From contig JAPTYO010000009.1 in assembly GCA_036873135.1 (NCBI GenBank), positions 42,734,756 to 42,798,755 on the forward strand: 64,000 nt of DNA, written 5' to 3'. Of this stretch, positions 45,924 to 55,921 are shown piece after piece. Below the pieces are notes generated by a model, which saw only the letters and a list, made by a program, of their open reading frames with translations, searched no databases and had not been told where the DNA came from. This stretch comes from Clarkia xantiana subsp. parviflora. Its lineage: Eukaryota > Streptophyta > Magnoliopsida > Myrtales > Onagraceae. Position 1 is the first letter of the stretch. Each line of letters opens with the position of its first letter. The translations under genes and the position numbers were made by a program.

Positions 45924-47897
45924 TGTCGGACCTAAAAATCCGACCTATGGCGAATTACGTTTTGAAAATGTGGATTTTGAAAAGAGTCGCCACTAGTTAA
46001 TTGTTAGGCTAACTAGAATCCTAAATTTACCTAAGCGAGTAACGAATTAAACACCTAGGTATAAAATCGGTCTACGACAAGAAATTCGAGTTCGGGGGTT
46101 CTATTACGAATTAAAACATATGGAATTAATCACGCCCTTTCGGTACTCAATTCACTTAATAATTTGCCAACTAAATTTTGTACTTTACACAATATTAGAA
46201 AATAAAACCAAATTCATGTTTACTACAACAACAGAGGGCATTACGTTAATATATCACATGTAATTCAATCAAACATGGACCATGTGAATTAATAAACAAT
46301 GAAGCTAATCCATTAAGTTAAAGTAGTAAGCACAAAGCAACACCTATGGCTAAAAATCGGTCATGCAAATTTTCCAAATAAACAAATTAATCAAACAAAT
46401 CCCAATATGTGAGGCATTAAACTAATTAATTAAACAAGTCTACTATATGCATGGATATCTGTCAAACTAGTTTATTAATGTACGAAAAATCACCATGGAA
46501 TCACACTTTCGAGGATGGAAATAACCAATCTGATCGAGCATGTTACCTGCAGTTTCGACTGTGAATTTTTGAAGCACACAAGTGGAATTAGGACCAAGAC
46601 CGACAGAGTGTGATGACACATGGAACCACCACGGATCCGTGATGAGGAGATGTTGTTGGCTAGAGGCGGTGACGTCTGGACGGAAGAGCAAGGGCGCGAT
46701 GACTGGACCTGGTTGGATGAGTAAGGCTGCTGTCGAAGAAGGAGGCTGGTGGATGACCGTGGTGGACGAAGCGGCGACAAATGGAAGCTCCGACAGGGCT
46801 GTCGAGTGATGAAAGGAACTCGGTCGGGCGTCTCTGGGATTGATTGGAGAAGGCAAACGACGAACTGAACAATGGAGGTGATGGGCTAGGCGAGGCCCTC
46901 GCCACGAGGGACAAGTGGACAGACGGTGGCCGGTAAAAAAATAATTGCAGATCTCTGGTGGAGGAGCGATGTCCGATGAATGGATCGAGGGAGGGCAACT
47001 CGGATCGGGTCGACACGGCGGTAGTGAATGAATGAGTATGAACACGGGAAAGCCAAGATATTCTTGAATCATAAGGCAATCTTGGAATTGGATATGGCCA
47101 CGGTGAGAGTGTACGGAGGATGGAGTCCCTTTGTAGAGGAAGAAGGCTAAACTGTACATATAACATATAATAATAATAATAATAATAATGTGTAAACAAA
47201 AGTAAAAGCCAGAATGAACAACCAACAATCGAAGGGATTTGCTAGGATCCTTTGAAAGTATCCATGCTTTAAATTTATTTTTGCAAATATTTTATTTATA
47301 ATTTTACCCAAAAATTTGTAAAGTTAAACTGAATAATCACAATCGTTATAAAGTGAATTTTAAGATTTTTTTTTGAATTTAAATGTTAAGGTTTACATTG
47401 TAGAAAATAAAAATAACAGTTTTTAGAAAAAACACAAAAAAAAAATATTCGGAGGCAAAAATAAAAATGAAATAATTACTAATAAGAGACATAGTATAAT
47501 GCTCTTAAAATTGAAGAATTAAACTATAAATAAAATAATTTCTAAAAAAAAATAATGCATGAAAGCACCAATACTTTAAAATGATGTTAGACAAATCGAC
47601 AATTGAACGAAGCTTCCCTATATTTATTTATTTCATCTTTTTCCTCCACACACACCCCCCCCCCCCCCCTTTACAATGTAAATCAACTCTATTTATAATA
47701 CCTAATTACTATTCTAACTAGGAAATAAATAAATATTCTCTGCAATGAATACAAATAACTATCCTAATTTAAGCCAGTCCTATCTTTGGAAACTTCGCGA
47801 CCTTCCATATTTAAATACTTCCTTTTTTAAACGCGTTACACATAACATTTTTGACATGTTACGTATGTGTCGCGCGTACCAAAATTAGGTGTTTACA
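45924..47897 (-). repeat. Element G 5' LTR (right copy)
   Basis: 1974 bp, nearly identical to 40048-42020. It ends (minus sense) in CCGACA next to the PBS. Confidence 0.95.
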
Positions 47898-47902
47898 GTG
47901 GG

Positions 47903-48995
47903 TATGAGTCCTTAGGGCATGCTTTGTTTAGGTCGCGATAATCGATGCACATTCTCCAACTTCCTCCCGTCTTCTTTACCAGTACTGGGTTTGCCACCCA
48001 TGTTTGGAATCTAATCTCCTTGATGAAATTTGCCTTTAATATAGCTTTTCCACCTCTTCCTGGATAGCTATCTTTTTGCTTCCTCCCATTGGCCTTACCT
48101 TTTGTGTTATTGGTCGCGTTGCCGCGTCTATATTGAGCTTGTGTGAGATTACTTCTTCTGATATTCCTGGCATATCGCTTGGTGACCAGGCGAACAGATC
48201 TTTGTATTCCCTTAGTAAAGCCACTAGGTGGTTTTCCTCTTCCTGAGATAAGGCGGTCCCGATTTTTGCCTTCCTATCGGGTTCTTCTATGAGTATTTCT
48301 TTTAGTTCCTCCATGGGGGCTGGTCTTCCATGATCTTCTCTTGGGTCCTCATCTACTAGTAGGACCTCTCTTGTTTTCTTCTTCTTGCTTAGTGCAATCC
48401 TTGCACATTTCCTTGATACCTTCTGGTTGCCCTTTACTTCCCCTATTCCTTGGCCTGTGGGGAATTTCATTTTCTGATATAGTGTTGATGGTACCATACC
48501 CCACTTGTTGATTGTAGTGGTACCCAGGACTCCATTGTACTCCTCCATTTCTTCTGTGATGAAGAAAGGGACATCAATCTTTAGCTGTCTCTGACCTGTG
48601 CCCAATGTCACAGGTAGTGTGACTGCCCCCAGTGGGTATGTTGGCTCTCCTGAAAATCCCATCAAGGGGGAGTGGACCTGTTTTATGCTACTTGGCCGTA
48701 CTCCCAGTACGTTGAGGACTTTCTTGTTAATGATGTTGGGTGAGCTTCCACTGTCTACCAGGATTCTTCCAATGTACATATCAGTGATCTTCATTGTTAT
48801 GACCAGGGCATCCTTGTTGTCAGGTAGAACATGCTCCATGTCTCTTCTTGAAAATTGTATTATATCTTCTTTCTTTCCTTCTGCTTGTTCTTCCTTTGGT
48901 TTATGGTCCTCTAACTGTGCCATATACGCTTCCCTAGCATTTGCTGACTCTCCTCCAGCTCCATAACCCCCATGAATGACATATACTCCTGCCAT
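47903..48995 (-). pseudogene. Element F pol, 5' part: protease and start of RT; gag absent
   Basis: The frame opens at 48995, 51 bp from the LTR, with MAGVYVIHGGYGAGG, the motif that in A and B lies between gag and protease. The protease active site is DSGSS (IGRILVDSGSSPNI). NKWGMVPST and the RT N-terminus follow (LFAWSPSDMPGIS, RPITQKVRPMGG). A 2-nt gain near 48045 shifts the frame. RT then continues (WVANPVL, RDLNKACPKDSYPL) up to the G insertion. The whole gag, including the zinc knuckle, is deleted. This copy would need Gag from another element. Confidence 0.9.
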
Positions 48996-49027
48996 CTAGC
49001 TGGTGATAATTAGGCTTTCTGTCTGAA

Positions 49028-49045
49028 GCCCACAGACGGCGCCAA
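49028..49045 (-). other. Element F primer binding site
   Basis: Minus-strand TTGGCGCCGTCTGTGGGC next to the 5' LTR; the first 17 bases equal the PBS of B. Confidence 0.8.
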
Positions 49046-49046
49046 G

Positions 49047-49897
49047 TGTTAGGTTCCGAGATCTGGGTCAATGGATGATCGGCTCAAATCCCGTTCCTCA
49101 CTGGAGATGTAGATGATCTGATATCCTCGGGTTGCACTGTCTTAGCTGGCGTCCTTCCTTCCGTAGCTTCTCTTCTCCTTGCGCCCTGCAGAAGGGGCAG
49201 TACCAGACACAGAGAGGGGGGGTGGTGCCTGGTGAACCCTCTCCGATGCCTAAGTCAGTATCGTTTTTAGAGAGATAAAGCTAGAGAGATGTCAGAGCAA
49301 AATAATCCAAATTGCCCAGATGTCCAAATGAATTGTGAAGGTGGGGTATTTATAGGCAACGGTGTCATTAAGGTGGCTTAATGACATCGTTAACCCTAAA
49401 ACATAGTTAATTAACCTTTAAACGCATAATTAAGACTTTTAGGATACGGAGAAGGTAGGCGGAGTAAACCGAGTGTGGGAGTCCAAAGATGGTGCCGGGG
49501 CCCTTGGGGGGAAGAGAAATCCGACCCCCAAGGGTAGGGGTTGGGTGAGGGCACCCAACCCCTCCTATGGAGGATGGGGTTGGCCAACCCCATCCCTCCT
49601 AGGAGAGATCGGGTTGGCCGACCCGATCTCTCCTAGGAGAGATCGGGTTGGTCCACTTGATCTCCCCTAGGGGAGATCGGGTTGGCTGACCCGATCTCCC
49701 CTAGGGGAGGTCGGGTGTGGCCACCCAACCTCACCTAGGTGAGTTTGCCTTGGCCGGACGAGCGCTCCGGCCTCGTCCGAGCCGTTGATGTTCTCGCGAA
49801 GTGTTCGGGTTGAAGTTTCGATTTGCAATCGTTAATGGGTTGATAAAAATACAACGGTTCGGAAGTCAACGGGTTCAAATTGGGCGTATATCCATCA
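49047..49897 (-). repeat. Element F 5' LTR (right copy)
   Basis: 851 bp, about nine differences from 32435-33287. Minus-strand TATA box at 49354-49347. Palindrome array at about 49545-49742. Confidence 0.95.
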
Positions 49898-50106
49898 GAT
49901 ACGTCGGAGTCGAACGATACAGAACAACCTAATATGTTCGAGAGTTCTCAAAAAATAAAGAGAAAAAAATATCTTCACAAAATTGAATTATAACTTTCTA
50001 GAAGTAATCCTACAAATCAACACTCTAATTGGAATGAGATATTTTTGTGCGTGCGTGTGCGTGTGCGTGTGCGTGTGCGTATGCGTGGGCGTGCGGGTGT
50101 GTGTGC
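49898..50106. other. DNA right of element F, with a GTGTGC microsatellite
   Basis: Probably the continuation of the relic H LTR, then unassigned DNA. A (GTGTGC)n run lies at about 50045-50106. No gene. Confidence 0.4.
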
Positions 50107-50431
50107 GCACGAACCTCCAGTCTTATCAACCTCAACATCCTTACAACCCATATTACCAGCCATTCTAACTACACCCCCCCTCTCTAGCAAGTCAGAATAG
50201 TTCGGTGATGCCCCCTCGTGACTACAACCCACCACCAGCTGGATTACCTCCAAAGGAGGTGGAAGCAGTTATCACAAAGAAGATGGAAGAATAAAAAGCT
50301 AAGGTGATGGATGGATTAATGGATAAAGCCTCTCATCCATTTTCACAAGACTTGATCAGCATTCGTGTGCCAGATGGCGTGACTCCAACAAAGATAGCCC
50401 ATTACACTGGAAAGGGGTATCCAATGGAGCA
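50107..50431 (+). pseudogene. Gag fragment of a Ty3/gypsy element, fused to the truncated element C LTR
   Basis: Translation gives a Pro/Gln/Tyr-rich stretch (YQPQHPYNPYYQPF), PPKEVEAVI, then HPFSQDLISIRVPDG and IAHYTGKGYPMEHYI, the start of a gag core with the YxGxxxPxxHI pattern. Stops interrupt it. It ends abruptly at 50431, where LTR sequence of element C begins; CTATATACGCGCGTAC (50432-50447) is also present at 60420-60435. Confidence 0.65.
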
Positions 50432-50827
50432 CTATATACGCGCGTACGACATGTGTCGGACTCTCCGACGTCAACTCCTTGTTCGTCCACGTTCGGTTTA
50501 CTTTTTCACAATTAAACCGACGTTGGACCGTTCACAACCCGGTCTGATTTCAAGGTTTCCTATAAATAGGGGTCTTAATCATTCATTTCACAACTAAGTT
50601 GACGCCGAATCTCTGACCTTTCTCTAAACTGTATCTCTTTAGAATTCTAATTTAAGCTTCGGAGAGGGCTCATCGCACTCCACCCCCCCTCTGTGTGGCA
50701 TGCGATATTGCCCCTCGTGTAGGTATCCGAAGGCGCACGTATCCCGATACGTGCGAAGACCCGTTACCTCGACGACCCAAATTGCATACACCAGGACCCG
50801 ACACTCCATCGAGAGAAGGATCCAACA
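50432..50827 (+). repeat. Element C 5' LTR, truncated
   Basis: 396 bp matching the last 395 bp of the 3' LTR (60420-60814). TATA box TATAAATA at 50561-50568. Ends GGATCCAACA. Confidence 0.88.
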
Positions 50828-50830
50828 TTT

Positions 50831-50847
50831 TGGCGCCGTCTTCGATA
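50831..50847 (+). other. Element C primer binding site
   Basis: TGGCGCCGTCTTCGATA, three bases after the LTR end. Confidence 0.7.
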
Positions 50848-50881
50848 CACGAACACAACAAATAATACACTACCGACAGTA

Positions 50882-52618
50882 ATGACGAGTAACCCTCCGC
50901 CTCCCGATAACTCGGATATGGAAAGATAAGCACCACCAAGAAGGAGTCAGGCAGGTCTCTCCTACATCCCCGAGGCCGTATCCACAGCCTCTTTTGTGCC
51001 GTCTCGAAACGCACAACAGGAGTGTACCGCCTAAACGAATGAGCCATCACCAGCGTTCGAATGCAGAGCCCACACATGAGGAACAATCTCAGGGTAGAGG
51101 CACCCAAGGTGCTCAGACAGCCCCTACATTAATGCCTGCAATGATGGAAGCAATCGAAGAGCTCCTGGCCTTCAGAGAAAACCTAGAGAATCAAGGCTAT
51201 GCGCCTCCACAACCACCACCCCCACCACCCCCACCACCTCCGCCACCACCTGCTCAAGCATACCCTGCACCGAGGACAATGTCTCACGACACTCCCCGAG
51301 GAGAAGCCCCAATAGCCTCCAGCTGCCAACCCATATTACTATTATGCAGAGCCACAAGATCTCTCTCCAATGTAACTTACTATGAAAGAACACACCCAGC
51401 CGAATCATGGAAACCAAGTTTCAGGAACGAGCAAACAGGTAGGGAGGATTCTCAATACCAACAGAGTTGGAGGCGTGACAACAGTAGAAACCCAAATAAC
51501 ATTTGGGGGATGCCATGGAGGAATGAAAATGTCCCCATCAGAAGACTGACGTCCAAAGCCTTGGAGGCTCTTATAGAGCAGAAGTTGAAGCAGTCAAAAG
51601 TCAGGGCAATGCATGTCCGGGCTGATAGCGCAAGCAACCCATTCACCAAGGAGATGTTGTGTGATAGGGTTCCGAGAATCCTAAACAACATCAGAACTGA
51701 GAAATACTCGGGAAAATGTGATCCTATCAAGCATGCACAACAACATGAGGCATCATTGCTAGGGAGAAAAAAAAACCCAAACCATGTAGTAGTTACATTC
51801 CCGCAAACCTTAGCAGGTTCATCGGCACACTGGTTTTTCTCCCTTCCTAATGAAAGTGTCAGCTCCTGGCCTTACCTAAAAGGAAAGAGGTACATGGGTG
51901 AACGCAAGTTGCTCAACGATTCAAGCACGCTAGACGACGTGAAGCAGCAATATGATGAATCTTTAGCTAATTACTACATTCACTTCAATCAGAATATTGC
52001 AGACATCCAGAAAAACCTGTCTGAGCACGATATAATTCAAGAATTCATAAGGAACTTGGGTTGTTTAGGTTTCTCCTTGGGTGAATAAATGTCAAAGCGT
52101 CCGGCAGAAACTCTGGAGGAGTTGGCCTCACACGTCAAAGAGTTCGTGGACCTCGAAAGGTTCAGGGCAAGAGCTAAGGCAAAACTGAACGCGGAGCGCA
52201 ATAAAGACAACAACAAGCCGTTCAAGCCATGCACCCTCAAGGAAACCAACCGCAAAGGCAGTGGCAACCACAGGCTAAGCGACCCGCCCATGAAGGCTTC
52301 TAGAAACTGAAGGAGTTAAACGCCGCAAACCTTATCCCGCTGAATGCACCCTTGTCAGTGATCTTGAAAGAGATGAAGGAAACTAATCTCGGGAAAGAGC
52401 CAAATAACTGGAAAAAAGGCCCTTTTGGGAAAAGAAATGGAAAAGTGGTGTGCAAACCACGAAGTCAATGGGCACGACACCGACAACTTTTTCATCCTAA
52501 CAATGCGTATCAACAATGTTATCTTGCGTGGAGAGTTAAAACAATATTTCGATCAAGGTGACAACACACCCACAAAGCATCAAGGAGAACCGTCAAAGAA
52601 AAGCAAAGGAAAATAAAA
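50882..52618 (+). pseudogene. Element C gag (broken)
   Basis: The first ATG at 50882 (MTSNPPPPDNSDMER) meets a stop after 15 codons. Another frame, open from 50994 to 52088, carries EAIEELLAFRENLE, a run of 13 prolines (about 51214-51252), the gag core NPFTKEMLCDRVP and KYSGKCDPIKHAQQH, FPQTLAGSSAHWFFSLP, and YDESLANYYIHFNQ. Two further frames follow: KRPAETLEELASHVKEFVD (52089-52310), then a degenerate knuckle WCANHEVNGHD (about 52440-52475) ending at 52616. Several frameshifts and stops. It would be the structural particle protein. Confidence 0.8.
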
Positions 52619-53432
52619 GATGTATGAAAATCCACCTCCTCCTAAACGGGGTTTGATAAACGTCATACATGGAGGACCAGCTGCCCGAGGCCAGGGTTCA
52701 CACTCAATGAATGTCTATGCCTCCTAGGCAGAGACACATCCAAAGTATGGCAAGTGACCAAGGGGTGAGCAGGAAGATCTGGTCATCATGTTTTCTAAAG
52801 AAGACATGAGACATATCTTATACCCCCATGACGACACACTCGTCATCACCATGCCTATCGCGGAGTACGACGTCAAACGAATTCTCGTTGACGGAGGAAG
52901 CTCTGCAGACATCCTAACTATAAAAATGATAGAACTGATTGGTCGCACAAAGGCTAATTTGAGCCCTGGAACGTTCCCATTAATCAGCTTTGCGGGTGCT
53001 GCAACATACCCCGTAGGTACAATCACACTCCCGGTAACACTGGGAGAAGACTGGACAAAGTTAGACATCAACGTTAACTTTATTGTGGTTGAAACTCTAG
53101 GGGCGTATAATGGGATATTGGGAAGAACAACCATAAATCCTTATGAAATAGTGTCATCCACAGCACACCAGAAGCTGAAGTTCCCGACAAGGAATGGAGT
53201 TGAAGAAATCCTGGGAGACCAAACTGCAGCACGCCTGTGCTATGTAAATGCACTAAGGCGTAAACAACAACTCTCCATAGCCATGATAAGGCAAGATATT
53301 CCCAAGCAAGAAGAACAAAAGCCGGTAGAAGAAGCACGTCTTGAACAACTCTTCAAGCCTACACAGCTGACAAGTGATGAACAAGTTTCGACACCGCAAG
53401 AGTGTTTGGGACATCAAGCAGGAGGAGGATGA
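52619..53432 (+). pseudogene. Element C protease
   Basis: The motif NVIHGGPAARGQGSHSMNVYAS starts the segment, with stops near 52726 and 52760. From 52788 the frame is open: FSKEDMRHILYPHDD, active site DGGSSADIL (about 52890), FAGAATYPVGTITLPVTLG and GRTTINPYEIVSSTAHQKLKFPT. The conserved downstream linker (GDQTAARLCYVNAL) is kept, but reading stops before RT and runs into unrelated gag-like sequence near 53370. Confidence 0.85.
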
Positions 53433-53964
53433 TCCAACTCTGGAATACTATAGGCGCTTTACGGTAAATGCAGCTCTGCTGGGGGCAACCAAGGAGGCGG
53501 TGATCAACGCACTCTTCATCAACTCGAACGCACGACCCTTGCTTCGACTTGGAAGAGAATACGGTTGGAGGACCACTCAGTCAATGAGTGGCCTCAAGGA
53601 AAAACTTGAAAGAGCGGTCGCTTGTAAACATGAACTGGGGTGGAGCAAACCACCCGCAGGCCAGGGAGACGTACTCTTTCAGCAAGGCTCAAGTAGGAGC
53701 ACACTAGACGACCCTGAATATGCATTTACGCTTCTGAACACATAGGTCGAACAGCTGTTTGTGAGCATCCTGCAAAACAAGCTACCCACCCTTCGAGAAA
53801 CACCACATGTGTTTCTAGGAACCGATATCATGCATTGGTGCAAGTTCCACAGCGCCTGGGGTCACAGCACAAATGGTTGTCTCATCCTGCGAGATGAAAT
53901 TGAAGAAATGATAGCGCTTGGATCCCTAGAACATCGCGTGGCGTGTACCCACTACACCACGTGA
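53374..53964 (+). pseudogene. Second gag-like segment in place of RT-integrase
   Basis: Two adjoining frames (53374-53745, 53761-53964) encode VWDIKQEEDDPTLEYYRRF, a gag C-terminal-domain pattern (YxxRF), then LERAVACKHELGW, and a CKFHSAWGHSTNGC knuckle (CX2HX4HX4C) with LRDEIEEMIALGSL. They are not collinear with the upstream C gag, which already has its own core and knuckle. The order gag-protease-gag' implies recombination with a different element. Confidence 0.7.
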
Positions 53965-55921
53965 ACAAACGGATCGGGAGGCGACAATCACATCCCTCCC
54001 CTAAATTCATGAGTTACGCACAACTCTATTCATCCATTTACTTTCAAGCCTTAATTTCCTAAGTAGTTTAAGCTCTTAGTAGATTATTTACATATGGGTG
54101 ATCAGTTGACCCCATCTATCCAGTAATGTAAATACAAGAAGACTAATGAAGTTAACGTATTTTCGTAGGTACATTACCTCTCTAATCTCCCTACTATGGA
54201 ATAACACCAAGTAGTGGACTATACGCATTAAGCATGCACCAACAACACAAGCTATTACGCTGAACACAACAAACGGTCTTTATATGCCATAAGCATGTCA
54301 ATACTCGACTTCAACAATGAATACTCAATACGCTCTCTCGCACAGCATCTATCATATCTACTCTATACAAGTACATCCGGAAATTTTTTCTAAGGATTAC
54401 TTACAAATAAGCATGGTGCGACATCCCCACTCGGGGGCAACCCCACGATTACAACAATCATGCTTTGGATTTTCCAAACAAGAGGCAACCATCCACTAGG
54501 TGGCGCGACATCCTCTATACGAGGGTAACCCCACACATTTACGTGGCGCGACATCCTCTATACGAGGGCAACCCCACACATTTACATAGCGCGACATCCT
54601 CTTAACGAGGGCAACCCCATGACATCTTACTGAGGAAAATGACACTCAGTATAGATTATTAAACACTTGAGCGTGATTCACCCCATAAAATGTGGCCCGA
54701 CATCCTCTTCACGAGGGCAACCCCATGAGAACCTACTACTATCCACAAGTAGTGTTCATTATTACGTACCACCTCTTTATACCAGCACATGGTGTGAAAT
54801 CCCTTCTCCAATCGCTGCCACGCACAACGCAGCGAAAAACTCACCAAATATACAAGTCGAGTCTTGTAAAACGTTATCTTGCCCGTGAGCAGATAACGGA
54901 AATAAAACACTTCAACCAAGCAAGTAGTGTCTTGCCACAAACGTCGCCTTGGAGTGGTCCAAGAGACGGGAAAAACTACAAGTCGTGCAACGCGATCTTG
55001 TACAACCCCCTGGAATAACCAGGCAGAGGTGTAGTAGCATCGCAGGACAAGTAACTGGACTAGCCAGTAGAACGTCTTGCAACAACGATACGGCGGGGGT
55101 ACCCAAAGTACGGAAAATTAAACACTTCAAAATGGCAAGTCTGTCTTGCTACAACGTCTCTTTGGAATGGCCCAAAAGACGGTATAAACTACAAGGTGTA
55201 TTACACGGCCTACGTCACGTCACTTTGTTTAACAAAGTGGAGACATATTAGCATCACAAGGCAAGTAATTTGGTTAGCTGACAGAAAGCCTTGTAACAAT
55301 GTTACGCGAGATGTCCCCAACTAACATATGGAAAAATGCACCAAACAAACAAGTAGCGTCTTGTGACAACGTCGCCTTAGAGTGGACTAAGAGACGGTAA
55401 AAACTAAGGTCTCGCTTTGTCGAGACATCACACTCACGCATGTATAGAGCGCGTTACTACCCTTAAATGCCAAGTACCGGGAGAACGGCCTTACCCATTA
55501 CTTCCCATAAATGCTAAGTGTCACTCTAAAGTCTTGCGCATTACTACCCATGAGATGCGGCAAGCCCAACAACACATGTGTTTAACACATATAGAAAACG
55601 CCATTCCTTGGTATAACCAAGAGGGGCGCGCAATTCAAGGACATATGCCTCCTAACTACAACTACGGATGTTACATCCAATAAGATGACGAGTCTTTACT
55701 CTACTCTATAGTCCACACAACATGGACAATTATGAAAACAAAGGTATGTATTATTACTACCAAATTATCATTCATTACTAAACCATTCATGATAGGATCC
55801 ATGCGATACTGTCAAACACAAAAACATAACATAAAGGGTTCAAAGGGATAACACCCAAAAAGCAACGTCAACCCAACAAGGGGAGCCAAAACTATATATA
55901 AAGTTTGGATAAAACTAGCAA
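53965..55921 (+). repeat. Element C spacer with repeats between coding region and antisense gene
   Basis: At 54410-54725 a 43-56-bp unit with GCGACATCCTCTATACGAGG and GCAACCCCA recurs about five times. From 54840 to 55400 cores CAAGTCGAGTCTTGT and CGTCGCCTTRGAGTGG, followed by AAGAGACGG, recur four times. The same cores are in D at 4100-4260. No gene is supported. Confidence 0.75.

Larger units (their letters stand above)
40048..47897 (-). mobile_element. Element G: recent non-coding LTR retrotransposon, 7850 bp, inserted in F
   Basis: LTRs at 40048-42020 and 45924-47897 are flanked by perfect GTGGG duplications (40043-40047, 47898-47902). The PBS on the minus strand fixes the orientation. 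By eye the LTRs differ at about three substitutions and one C-run indel in 1.97 kb (about 0.15%), so the insertion is very young. The 3.9-kb interior has no recognisable gag or pol. This fits a large retrotransposon derivative (LARD) mobilised in trans. The tRNA-Arg-like PBS points to an Ogre/Tat-type helper. Confidence 0.93.
32435..49897 (-). mobile_element. Element F: Tat-lineage Ty3/gypsy retrotransposon without gag, split by element G
   Basis: LTRs at 32435-33287 (3' in element sense) and 49047-49897 (5') are flanked by perfect GATAC duplications (32430-32434, 49898-49902). Without G the element is about 9.6 kb. Minus-strand order is PBS (49045-49028), protease-RT-RNase H-integrase with gag missing, repeat array, antisense gene on the plus strand, polypurine tract. 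By eye the LTRs differ at about 9 positions, roughly 1.1%. Element G sits in RT. Confidence 0.94.

Noticed and set aside
50040..50110. Possible Z-DNA-type regulatory element
   Set aside because: An ordinary GTGTGC microsatellite; no context supports a function.
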